A stretch of 64,000 nt of DNA from Meandrina meandrites (lineage: Eukaryota; Cnidaria; Anthozoa; Scleractinia; Meandrinidae): NCBI GenBank assembly GCA_963693305.1, contig OY855903.1, positions 51,793,150 through 51,857,149 of the forward strand, given 5' to 3'. Below, piece after piece: positions 21,216-30,976 of the stretch. The stretch's first letter is position 1, and the number at the start of each line of letters is the position of its first letter. The notes beneath the pieces are model-generated. The model saw nothing but the letters and a program-made list of their open reading frames with translations, was not told the origin of the DNA and searched no databases. The position numbers were made by a program, and so were the translations under genes.

Positions 21216-22390
21216 CACAGGGCACAGAGGAGTCAAGTTTGTCCGCAATTCAAAATATCTACGACGTTGGGAAGCGATCGTGACCAAGCGCCGTCATGCG
21301 ATAATAGGGACCTTAAGATACCAGGACGGGAGGTGCTAGGACGGCTACAGGAAGTAAATTTACACAACCAGGCATGCGCACGAGAACTCGCGACTCATCT
21401 CCCTGCCGTCCTCGCCTCGTCGAGGACGTCATTTCACCCGATTTGCCGTCGTGTCGAGAACGTGAGTATTTTACGCTTGGTTTTGCTAGAAAAATGTTCT
21501 AATCGACGTTATCTTCAGTTATATTGACGAGAATGTTTATTAGGTTCGCAGTTTTCGTGATTGTAGCGTAGAAATACGTTGACATTCGGAAAAAATATGA
21601 AAATATTCCTTGCCTGTTCGTCTGTGTTTCAGTCGCTGTCACGAGTGTTCAAGCGGATCGAAAGCGAAGCAAAGATAATAAATAAGTGTAAGTACAGCTG
21701 GGAAAATTATGTGAAAATGAGTGTCTTGAAAGCATCTATGGAGCAAATGAAGTAAATGCACATAAATAAATCGATCTTTAGTTGTGTTTTCATAATTCCC
21801 GGAACTTGATGTATGTTGTTTTATTACAAATTCTTGTTTATGCTATAGCAGAGGGAATCGAAATATTCACATGAAGTCAGGATTCTCGACAGGATTCTTA
21901 AGCGTTCCGGTAGCGAAAAGCAAAGCCACCGCTTCTTTACAAATGAGATTTTACCTTTTTTTCTTCGTCACCTATCTAAACCAGGTCAGATTGCTTCGTT
22001 TAATTTCTCGGAAATTCCTAGTTCTCTGTGAATACTCAGATGTTTGTTTCATATATATCACGAAGAATCTGTTCACTATCGTTTAAACTTGATAGGATAT
22101 GATTTTTACCGCCTCGAAAGGATGTCATTGGTTTTGTTAAGTGCTTTTATAAAGCTCAAATTATTGACATCGCCGTCCTGTAGGAAAATACATATCTTAA
22201 GCTTTTTGTTTTTGGGGACGCGACGGGACTCGTGCGAGTTTCCCGCGTCCACTGCCGTTGCCGTCCTGGCCTTCCCGTCCACGTATCTTAAGGTCCCTAA
22301 TATCTGTTTACAGATCGTACCCTCATGGGACATCCGCAGAACGCAATGTCTGTGGGCGTTACGTTACGTTACCAGAGACCAGCAAGGATG
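21216..22390 (+). mobile_element. Copy of the CACAGGGCACAG element, split by another transposon, right end lost
   Basis: 21216-21304 and 22299-22390 together match the reverse complement of the right arm of the element at 22721-23165 (CACAGGGCACAGAGGAGTCA through GTTACGTTACCAGAGACCAGCA). The match is broken by the 991-bp element at 21307-22297. After 22390 similarity ends, so this copy is truncated. Confidence 0.75.
21307..22297. mobile_element. TA-flanked element (991 bp), GGGACCTTAAGATAC ends
   Basis: GGGACCTTAAGATAC at the left and GTATCTTAAGGTCCC at the right are perfect 15-bp inverted repeats with TA at each side (21305-21306, 22298-22299). The subterminal regions are GC-rich and contain inverted AGGACGGGA/CCCGTCC words; the core is AT-rich. 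It has no transposase. It is younger than the element it interrupts. Confidence 0.8.
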
Positions 22391-22431
22391 TTCGAAAGTC
22401 GATTGGCACTGATACGATTTTTATTTCTTCT

Positions 22432-22535
22432 TTTTTTTTTAAAAAAAGTTTTCATTTATTTTTTATGTTTATTATTTATTATTATTTATTACTTACGTTT
22501 ATTATTATTATTTATTACTTACGTTTATTATTTAC
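22432..22535. repeat. AT-rich tandem repeat (TTTATTATTATTTATTACTTACG)
   Basis: Three imperfect units of about 30 bp, TTATTATTATTTATTACTTACG, follow a poly-T/poly-A stretch, and an inverted pair AGAGAGTATATACTCTCT closes the region. Confidence 0.7.
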
Positions 22536-22557
22536 GACCAAGAGAGTATATACTCTC

Positions 22558-22625
22558 TTGTTACGACCAAATTGATGGTGTAGCTATGGGTTCGCCTCTA
22601 GCTCTAGGCCCAGTCTTCATGTGCC
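22558..22625 (+). pseudogene. Penelope-like reverse transcriptase fragment
   Basis: The frame reads YDQIDGVAMGSPLALGPVFM, matching the conserved QxDGVAMGSPLGP block of Penelope-like reverse transcriptases with a small disruption. The frame is not continued on either side. The presumed 3' part of the same retroelement resumes at 23166 after an inserted hAT-like element. Confidence 0.75.
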
Positions 22626-22720
22626 ACTATAAACGATAATAAAAATCGAGAGGAAATGTAATATGATATACAATGTACTTTATCTATTATCGTTTATAGT
22701 TGCACCTTATCTTGTTTATT

Positions 22721-23165
22721 CACAGGGCACAGAGGAGTCAAGTTTGTCCTCAATTCAAAATATCTACCATGCAAAACGACCTTCTAAAGCGATCTTGTAA
22801 GCGTACGTGACCCAGCGCCTTCATGTTTACAGATCGTCTGGTGATATCGTATTCTACAATGGTCACGTGGGGCGAATTAAATCGTCGCCCGAAGGGCGAC
22901 GATTTTTTTCGGAAAGCGAAGCTTTCCGACGAGGCACGAAGTGCCGAGAAGAAAAAGGGAGCTCTCTTTCTTACTGCTGGTCTCTGGTAACGTAACGTAA
23001 CGCCCACAGACATTGCGTTCTGCGGATGTCCCATGAGGGTACGATCTGTAAACAGATATTATCATTATCGCATGACGGCGCTTGGTCACGTACGCTTACA
23101 AGATCGCTTCCCAACGTCGTAGATATTTTGAATTGCGGACAAACTTGACTCCTCTGTGCCCTGTG
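22721..23165. mobile_element. hAT-like palindromic MITE (445 bp) with GTTTATT duplication
   Basis: The ends CACAGGGCACAGAGGAGTCA and TGACTCCTCTGTGCCCTGTG are perfect inverted repeats, extending about 45 bp with few changes. GTTTATT flanks both (22714-22720, 23166-23172), a 7-bp match consistent with a decayed 8-bp hAT duplication. The centre carries three consecutive hairpins (22881-22945). It sits inside the Penelope-like remnant. Confidence 0.8.
22881..22945. repeat. Three consecutive hairpins with GAA loops
   Basis: ATCGTCGCCC-GAA-GGGCGACGAT, TCGGAAAGC-GAA-GCTTTCCGA and GGCAC-GAA-GTGCC follow one another within 65 bp. Stems are perfect (10, 9 and 5 bp) with different sequences but the same GAA loop. 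Confidence 0.85.
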
Positions 23166-23360
23166 GTTTATTAGGACTCGTTTGTTTATCCGTTGGTTTT
23201 GTTTCAACGGTTATTTTTTGAATTGTAATCTTATTATCTTTGTGGTTGTTTAGTTATTCATTCCCTGAAGAAGTCAGCCCGTGCCTGACGAAATATTGTA
23301 AATATAACAGTTCAATCCAACCGTAAGGTCAGCCTTTCTGTTTTTCAGTCGCTTGTAGCG
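23166..23360 (+). mobile_element. 3' region of the Penelope-like element, with hammerhead-like motif
   Basis: The tail resumes after the hAT-like insertion and contains CTGAAGA-A-GTCAG-CCCGTGC-CTGAC-GAAA (23265-23293). This is a hammerhead-type layout: core CTGANGA, a perfect 5-bp stem, and GAAA. Penelope-like elements are known to carry hammerhead ribozymes in terminal regions. The block AGGTCAGCCTTTCTGTTTTTCAG near the end recurs at 48428. Confidence 0.5.
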
Positions 23361-24594
23361 TTGATTGGCTGTGGACAAGACACCGTTTCCTCCCTTGCTG
23401 TGGACAAAACAAACTGCCGAAATGCCCGGATCGGGTTCTTTCTATTAGTTCCAACGTCTATAGGTACTGAAGTTTATTTAACACCAAGTTTGTACGATCT
23501 TCAACTATTTGGAGGGATTGATCAAGCAACCTCGTTCCCTGGGAACGAGGCTGTTGATCGAAAAACCAAGCTCGCGCAAAAAGTAGGTTGGTAAAGGTAA
23601 ATAAAGCTCTGAAAAGCTGGGGGTTAGCCCAGCCCTCGGCGCAAAGTGCTCTGACGAAAATATGCATACCCATAGTGGGCCCCTGGAGTGGACCACTTGG
23701 CTCCGACGAAAGAAAGGCTAAAAAGTTTCAAAGTTCGCTACGGCGGTTTATCATGTTCCAGTTGATAATCAATTATTAGTGTTACACTTGCTCGCCAACC
23801 AGCGCAGCACAGCGGTTTCCTTTGAAACAAACAACTTCGTGTAAAAAAGGCATGGTTTTGTTTGGCAGCTTACTGTTATTAACTACTTCTAAACGCTAAG
23901 ACTGAGAGGCCGTGATATAGCGGTTTTCACTTGAGCGTTGCCTTGGTTTTGCATTACTATACGCTCAGTGATTGGCTTAAAAAAAACTCGCGCCACTTTC
24001 CCAACCAATCAGAAGTAAAACCAAAACCAATCGCGACTGCTCGTGCACGGCGTTTTCCCGCGCTTCGTGCCGACTACTTATCATTTGTTTCGAGTTTTGA
24101 TTGGTGGTTCAATGGATTGTCTGTGTCCTTTGTGATTGCCCACACTGATTACTTAAGGTGGCTCGACTGGGTTTTTTAGGGGCAACACCGCTCAAGTTTG
24201 AGAACTAACCAGACTGTCATTAACAATGCCATCGAAAAACTATCACCACAGCTGAATTAGGTAAAGATGAAAATTTGTTATGACCAGTGTTATTTTGACA
24301 TCGGAGTTGTCATAGCAACGTAATGACGTCATCACGTTTATCAATTTCGTTCGTATTGCTCGGCACCAGGAGGTTTTTTCGGAAATCGCTCAAGGGAGCA
24401 TGTACCTCCTATACCTGCCTCAATGTTGGCAAAGTTTGAACAAATTCTGTGAGAGCGTTATCGAAATTTTTGGGGATGAAGTTTCGAGGGTCATAAATAC
24501 AGTAAAAAACATACTATTGAGATAATAGGGTAATATCTGAAGAACACGACGCGCTTTGGGAATGCAGTTTCATCTCATAGTAGTTTGATGCCAT

Positions 24595-24903
24595 TTAAAA
24601 TTGTGTATACAAAATTATGGGGATCGCCACGACCGATTGCGAAAAAAACGGATTTGATGAGCGTGCATTCAGGTGCTCTTGTTGCCACTTTTGTAAATAA
24701 TTTGGTCTACACCTACAAATGTGATAATTATTTGGAAACCGCTCGATGAATTTTTTTAAAAACTTGTCAATCTCGAGTTTTGTCATCAGTTTATATGGCC
24801 TGCAAGTTTCAAGGTCATTGAAAACATGTAAGACAATAAAATCGGGGCCCCAATGTACTACTTTTTTCTCCCAGATTTTGTGTTTACAAGTGAGTGTCCT
24901 CAT
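24595..24903 (-). CDS. 102-aa ORF in left arm of palindrome, unknown
   Basis: Starts MRTLTCKHKIWEKKVVHWGP and contains NNYHICRCRPNYLQKW. Lysine-rich with several Cys and His, protein-like in composition, but no family recognised. The identical peptide is encoded in the opposite arm. It may be a remnant of an element-encoded protein or a chance frame preserved only because the arms are near identical. Confidence 0.3.
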   Translation of the reverse strand: MRTLTCKHKIWEKKVVHWGPDFIVLHVFNDLETCRPYKLMTKLEIDKFLKKFIERFPNNYHICRCRPNYLQKWQQEHLNARSSNPFFSQSVVAIPIILYTQF

Positions 24904-25225
24904 TATTCACGGGCATTGTATTCAACTTTCATTTTCACGTGCACAACTCAGCAAAAAATTCATTTGCATTTTATCAGTGAGTTTAGACTTTTTTCCTGAT
25001 CTGTTGTTCTACACAAAAATAGCTTTTCGTTTCCTGGAGAAAGAGACCCTCGGCATTGCTGTATTACAGTCTAATGGCGTAACAAATATTATTACAGTTT
25101 TCAAGTCATATCAGCATGTTTCCCGAACATTTTTAGAAAGCAATTGAGCGTTCTGTTTAATGCAAATGAATTTTTTGCTGAGTTGTGCACGTGAAAATGA
25201 AAGTTGAATACAATGCCCGTGAATA

Positions 25226-25534
25226 ATGAGGACACTCACTTGTAAACACAAAATCTGGGAGAAAAAAGTAGTACATTGGGGCCCCGATTTTATTGTCTTA
25301 CATGTTTTCAATGACCTTGAAACTTGCAGGCCATATAAACTGATGACAAAACTCGAGATTGACAAGTTTTTAAAAAAATTCATCGAGCGGTTTCCAAATA
25401 ATTATCACATTTGTAGGTGTAGACCAAATTATTTACAAAAGTGGCAACAAGAGCACCTGAATGCACGCTCATCAAATCCGTTTTTTTCGCAATCGGTCGT
25501 GGCGATCCCCATAATTTTGTATACACAATTTTAA
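25226..25534 (+). CDS. 102-aa ORF in right arm of palindrome, unknown
   Basis: Same peptide as 24595-24903 on the other strand, with ATG at 25226. A transcript across both arms would fold into a long hairpin, so translation from it is doubtful. No recognisable domain. Confidence 0.3.
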   Translation: MRTLTCKHKIWEKKVVHWGPDFIVLHVFNDLETCRPYKLMTKLEIDKFLKKFIERFPNNYHICRCRPNYLQKWQQEHLNARSSNPFFSQSVVAIPIILYTQF

Positions 25535-26010
25535 ATGGCATCAAACTACTATGAGATGAAACTGCATTCCCAAAGCGCGTCGTGTTCTTCAGATATTACC
25601 CTATTATCTCAATAGTATGTTTTTTACTGTATTTATGACCCTCGAAACTTCATCCCCAAAAATTTCGATAACGCTCTCACAGAATTTGTTCAAACTTTGC
25701 CAACATTGAGGCAGGTATAGGAGGTACATGCTTCCTTGAGCGATTTCCGAAAAAACCTCCTGGTGCCGAGCAATACGAACGAAATTGATAAGCGTGATGA
25801 CGTCATTACGTTGCTATGACAACTCCGATGCCAAAATAACACTGGTCATAACAAATTTTCATCTTTACCTAATTCAGCTGTGGTGATAGTTTTTCGATGG
25901 CATTGTTAATGACAGTCTGGTTAGTTCTCAAACTTGAGCGGTGTTGCCCCTAAAAAACCCAGTCGAACCACCTTAAGTTAAGGTTTTACGACACTCATTT
26001 GAAAACGGCT

Positions 26011-27360
26011 TTATAGTGACAATAATAATAATAATAATAAAATATAATAATAACAAAAACATTGTTAGAATAGTAAAGTAGCTAACTCAACTTTTGAGTT
26101 ACTATTTAAAATATGGCAAACTTCAAAAAAACATTGACAAATTAAATAAAAATTGCATGAAATTCTCGAAGGTCATGTAGAAGTGTTCTTAGGTGTGTCT
26201 ATTGTTGTTAAAATGACTACTTATGATGATGGAAAATAAATTCAGATGGCATGATGAATAAACAAACACAAACATTCAATTTCTAATGTTTTTCTTTGTG
26301 TTATATCATTAACCCTTTCTGTAAATTTTCAGGGTCAGAAATTCGGCATGGGATTTTTGGGGGTTGGTTTTTGGTGCAGGAATTTTTTGGGGGTTGTTGG
26401 AAGCCCTAGGGATGGTCCTCTTGTGTAGCAGTTGCTATTGTTTTTGTGGATAGGGGCATTGTTCTTGTTGTTTGTTCTATTGTTCTCTCGAAGGGTAGCG
26501 AGCAATTCATGTGAGACCTTGCAGAAGCTTTCATTTCTGTTGCTGCTACCAGACCTCCTGTTATGTGCAAATAATAGAATTATAACCCTGGTTGTAAGGA
26601 AAATTGAAATATCTCAGTTATAATGGCAAATCCCTGGCATAAAGATGTTTCCTTAAAGAAATAAATCTCAAAGATAGGTTTGATATAACGACTAATTTAT
26701 TCGTTATTCAGGATAGGGGAACGCCGTTAAGTGTAATGCGACCACCGTTGGTCGCATTTTTAACAGGGTACGTACATAGCCTTAAATAAGGACTGACCAT
26801 AAGAAGTTTTTTTAACGGCGGCCACGACGGCTGTGATTTTTATAGTTAAAATTGTGAGTCCCTATCGACTTCTTTTATTCTATTCTGTTATTGTTAATTA
26901 ACACCAGTTGTAATCAATATTAATTTGCTTTTGTCTCAACGACCGAGCCATTCGTTAAGTGGTCGAATTTACGAGTCTTTACGGATAAGAAAATAATTTT
27001 TGTTCGGACTAAAACAAGTGGCGTTAGTATCGAGGTGGTCACCGTAGAATAGGCATGTTTTATTATACACCAATCAACGAGAATAATAAAAAATTTGGGG
27101 GAATAATTAATTAAGAATTATTCGTCACTCCCTCGCCACGGTTTTATCACGTTGTTTTTGTCCGTTGTTTTATCGCGTTGCATATGACCAGAAAATGATC
27201 GGCAGCATTTTGAATATTCTTTCAACATCCCAAGTGGTTAGTTGCAGTTATAAACCATTAAAAGCGTTGCCTATAAATGCTTATATGGAATTATCACAAT
27301 ATTCAGGGGCTATTGACCGATGGCAGTGAATACATTATCTTAAGGTATTTCATTAAACAG
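26011..27360. other. No gene recognised; short repeats
   Basis: Contains an AATAAT microsatellite (about 26020-26050), a G/T-rich stretch with repeated TTTTTGGGGGTTG words (26350-26400), and a perfect hairpin AATGCGACCA-CCGT-TGGTCGCATT at 26735-26758. No exon is seen. Confidence 0.5.
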
Positions 27361-27546
27361 CCTTGGAAAGACACCGTTTTTAAGACGGTTTTCGCTAAAC
27401 ATTCGAGCAATAAAGGCGAAAATAAACATGCCAAAAATAACTCATAGCATGGTAACAGTTTGAATACAGTTAAGAAGAACTTATCGAAACTTCAGCCCTC
27501 AAGCTGACCCCGCGAGAGAAAAATGAATTTGAAGTTATCCATTTTT

Positions 27547-27800
27547 CAGTTAAAACGGATGTTTCCCGTAAGTTGAAAACAAAAAAACACGCACTTTAAG
27601 CATTTTTACAAGGTTTGACATTAACGTTGTCGAGAATGCTTTAGAATTTAACCGCAGGGTCACTTTAATAAATGGATTACAGAGAGATGTTTAAAATAGT
27701 ACACAAAACGTCACCGTTCTTTGAGGAGATTTTTGTTAAGTAATTTTTGCATGCACTTATCGCTCAAACTTTCTGCGGAAATCGTCTTAATAGTTTTTTT
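27547..27800 (+). repeat. Dispersed repeat, copy 2 (partner at 13325)
   Basis: Collinear with 13325-13600: TTAAAACGGA, GCATTTTTACAAGGTTT, GAGAATGCTTTAGAATTTAACCGC, ACCGTTCTTTGAGGAGATTTTTG. Same orientation as copy 1. No ORF and no obvious terminal repeats. Confidence 0.65.
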
Positions 27801-28174
27801 TGTTGTTGTTCTTTCACGCACTAAATCAAGCAGTATACAGCTCCCAAACAGTACGAAATTGTTTTCGTTATATCAGTAGAATGAGCTGAAATGAATCCCT
27901 TCGGACCGGCCATTCTTTTGCGCCAGAGCTAATTCGCCTTGATTCATCAGTTCGCACTGCGTATGTTATTAAAGAAGATGACTACATTAAAAAGCTATTA
28001 TTAACATTGGCAAGTTATCTCAGTTAGTTTTGAGAAAGAGATTTTGCAGGAAATAATATTCTGGGATCGAAATATTAAACATTTTAGACTTCTATAAATA
28101 TTTACTTGACAAGCTCGCGTACCGAGTAGTCCTGCGAAACATTACGTGCTCACACGTATCAAACATTCTATTAA

Positions 28175-29079
28175 GGACGGTGCCTACTTTTGTTACTGCG
28201 CACATCTTCTGCGCATCACGCAAGGCATCGATCGCACTAGACGCGCGCGCTAAGGGAATTTGCTCGCTCAAAATGACGAATTTAACTTCGCGACCAAGCG
28301 CGCGACTAAAATGCAAGAAAATTTCGGTTGCAACGAAATCTAGTTAATGGACGTACTAAACCAGGAACAGTGAAAGAGTAACATGTCAGTAAGCCCTAAA
28401 CGCTTATCGATAAAAATGGCTCACATTTAACAGTGAAACACATCGCTAATCGCTCAAACGTAATCAGCAAACTGCTAACTACATATGGCGTGGTGCACGC
28501 GTGAAAAATTGCGCGAGAAGCAAATATTTAACTCGCTAGGGAGGGGATAGGAAAAGTGTAACTGACCTCAAAAGCGATTCCATACAACTCGTATAACTTT
28601 TAAAAACGCGTGGTGACCCATACTTTTTATTTTATAGAATGGAAGTGGTAAGTCTATAGAACACATGATTAATTTTTCGTTCAGTGCAAGAGTTGTTTAG
28701 GCTGTTTTTCTGGCCTTGCAAGAGAGAGCTGTTAGAGTCAAAAATGGCTCAAGTGCAATCGTTTTGTCAATAAAAACGTGGTTCACGCAGTTTCAAAGAT
28801 AGTATTTGTTAGTTATTTTTAAGATCGTTATATTTAGTGTTGATTTTGTTCATGAAAAACCAAATTCAAAGGTTATTTGTAAAGAAATTTTATTTCCTTT
28901 TACTTTTTTTGAAAATGCCACGTCAGCACTTTTTTCAAGATTTCAAACCTAATTATCTCGAAAATTTACGTGGCTACCCCTAATTTTCTTTTTGGATTTT
29001 AATAGCCCTTGATAACATCTACTTCCCTTGCATAGTCATCGGTCGGGCAAAAATACCTCGCTATTAGTAGGCACCGTCC
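28175..29079. mobile_element. TTAA-flanked element (905 bp), GGACGGTGCCTACT ends
   Basis: GGACGGTGCCTACT and AGTAGGCACCGTCC are perfect inverted repeats abutting TTAA at 28171-28174 and 29080-29083. The left subterminal part is rich in GCGC words (TGCGCACATCTTCTGCGCATC, GCGCGCGC). No transposase ORF. It lies between the palindrome region and the GPCR gene. Confidence 0.85.
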
Positions 29080-29604
29080 TTAAATAAGCTTAGTTTGTTT
29101 GCTTTTCAAATTTTCAATTACAGTCGTTTAAGTAAACAAGAAAAGCACCTGTCTGGGGGATTTTATAGCAATTTGACGTTTTAAAAAGCTAATGAGATGC
29201 TAAAAAGCACTCAACTTTTGCATCGTGATGTTTGTTTAATTGTCACCAGCAATGATAAAACAAATTTTTATCCGGAGGCGGCGCAAGTGGCAAAAATCTA
29301 TCAAACAACCTTAAATTGCACGCGAGGTAATGATTTTTTTCTCTATTCAAAACCAAAAACATTATTATATATATATATAAATATCCCTGAGCGAGGATTC
29401 TCCCTTCAGCGTCGGGTCAAGTTTCCGACACAAGAGGAATACTGAAGGCAGCTAACACCGTAGAACTGACTTTCAAGTTTTTTAAACTTGGTAAGACGGC
29501 ATATTATATGACATGACACGTATTTCTTGTGCATGAAAGCTGACTTACAAGAAAACAATTTTAACGGTCTAAAAGCGATTACTTTTTTTAGATAAATCGA
29601 GATT

Positions 29605-30555
29605 ATGAGAGATTCAGCATTCTGCGAGGAGTTGCTGCGGTACATGCCCTCCAGTAGTGACGTGGAAAACCTTCGTTCGACGCTAATCGTGAATTGTATC
29701 GTGAACGCCTTCCTAGCGTATGGCACCGTTACTATGAACTGTGTAACGATCCACGCTGTACGAAAAACGTCTTCGCTGTCAACGCCGTTAAAAACACTGC
29801 TGTTAAGCCTCGCCGTTTCTGATCTGAGTATCGGGCTGCTGAACCAGCCTTTTTACGTAGCGCTTCTGTCGAGGTCGCTGCAACGTTTTAATCTCGGTTG
29901 TACCGCCTACACGGCGTTTACCTTCGTCATAATTTTCTTTACTTCAGCTTCGCTCTTTGGGGTTATGGCCATTAGCATTGATAGATACATGGCTATTCAC
30001 CTTCACCTCCGATATCGAGAACTTGTCACCGAGAAGCGAATTTCCGTCGTGGTAGCTTTGATATGGTTTCTCAGTGTTTGCATGGCGTCTATCTTTTTGC
30101 GGATCCCTCCTCGTTTGTTCGCTCTAACATTTGCGATAACGGCGGGGGTCTGCCTCGTGATTTCAACCTTTCTTTACTTCAAGATTTACGCGATCGTCAA
30201 GCGCCACAATGTTCAAATCAGACAAATGCAAATGGTTAGGCACGCCTTCCAGAGCCAAGATGAATTGATGACTAATTTTGCAAGTCTGAGGAAGTCCGCC
30301 GTCGGAACATTTTACGTCTATGCGGTATTTTTGCTTTGTTATTCGCCTCACGCTTTTAGCCTGATCGCCATTACAACAAGAGCGGGTTCCCCTACCGTCA
30401 TGAAAGGTTTGTATCTTTACTCATTGTCCTTAACATTTCTCAATTCATCTCTTAACCCAGTCATTTACTGTTGGAAGATGAGACCCATTCGCCAGGCCAT
30501 GATGGATACGTTGCCATGTTTGCGGAACCTCTTTAACTTCCCTAACCAGAGCTAA
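29605..30555 (+). CDS. Class A (rhodopsin-like) GPCR, 316 aa, single exon
   Basis: Seven-helix receptor. Landmarks: N45 in TM1, LAVSD (D73) in TM2, C99 at the top of TM3, SIDRY (126-128 DRY) ending TM3, W154 in TM4, LLCYSP (P248) in TM6 and NPVIY (284-288) in TM7. The extracellular N-terminus is short, intracellular loop 3 is moderate, and the TM4-TM5 loop is only about six residues (RIPPRLF) with no cysteine, so the usual disulfide to C99 cannot form. A very short second loop is typical of melanocortin and related MECA-group receptors, many of which are single-exon genes in cnidarians. The ligand is unknown. The ATG is preceded by stops in frame, and the stop is followed by AATAAA at 30737. 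Confidence 0.95.
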   Translation: MRDSAFCEELLRYMPSSSDVENLRSTLIVNCIVNAFLAYGTVTMNCVTIHAVRKTSSLSTPLKTLLLSLAVSDLSIGLLNQPFYVALLSRSLQRFNLGCTAYTAFTFVIIFFTSASLFGVMAISIDRYMAIHLHLRYRELVTEKRISVVVALIWFLSVCMASIFLRIPPRLFALTFAITAGVCLVISTFLYFKIYAIVKRHNVQIRQMQMVRHAFQSQDELMTNFASLRKSAVGTFYVYAVFLLCYSPHAFSLIAITTRAGSPTVMKGLYLYSLSLTFLNSSLNPVIYCWKMRPIRQAMMDTLPCLRNLFNFPNQS

Positions 30556-30736
30556 TGACTTTTTTTAGTCTTCCTGATATCAGCTCAGTCCAGCTTATGA
30601 GCTTACTTATATGAGTCCATATTGGGAAGTTTGCGCTCGCTGAATTATTAGCAAACCTTATAATCATAGAATGATGTATTTGCTTTAATTCTAAGTTTTA
30701 GTACGAATTGTTCAGAACAAAAGTTGTAAAGCTTGA

Positions 30737-30742
30737 AATAAA
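30737..30742 (+). promoter_or_regulatory. Polyadenylation signal of the GPCR gene
   Basis: AATAAA 182 nt after the GPCR stop codon, the first canonical signal downstream on the same strand. Confidence 0.5.
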
Positions 30743-30976
30743 CAAATTATGATCGCCCCCTATTATGTTTTGACCTCATGTTATCTTTCTGATAAAGATT
30801 CGGCCTATCTATTTAAGTTCGTCATTCATAATCCGGTTCCAAGATCTTCCAGACAAAGTTAATGGTCCTTTCTCTTGTTCAGTTTATTGTAACCTGTTTG
30901 AAGTTGTTCTACATCACTGAAACCAGCATAACTGATTTTTTCATTGCGAAAAATAACTGATCAAATAACAAAAATC

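Larger units (their letters stand above)
24157..25972. mobile_element. 1.8-kb near-perfect palindromic element, TTAA-flanked
   Basis: Arms 24157-24970 and 25159-25972 (about 814 bp each) are inverted copies that stay in register over their full length with only scattered substitutions; the loop is about 190 bp. Ends GGTGGCTCGACTGGGTTTTT and its partner abut TTAA (24153-24156, 25973-25976). Each arm carries the same 102-codon ORF reading outward from the loop: 24595-24903 minus, 25226-25534 plus. No known transposase is present. The near identity of the arms points to a recent insertion. Confidence 0.9.
23929..26010 (+). mobile_element. Copy of the TTTTCA-end MITE family, interrupted by the 1.8-kb palindrome
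   Basis: AGCGGTTTTCACTTGAGCG at the left and CATTTGAAAACGGCT at the right are the terminal repeats. The body (CAGTGATTGGCTTAAAAAAA, AACCAATCAGAAGTAAAACC, GTGTCCTTTGTGATTG) runs to 24156 and resumes at 25973 with GGTTTTACGACAC, collinear with the intact copy at 18890-19160. Confidence 0.8.

Noticed and set aside
22750..23207. Several ORFs of 60-105 codons
   Set aside because: They lie in the arms of the hAT-like palindrome and appear twice for that reason; no domain.
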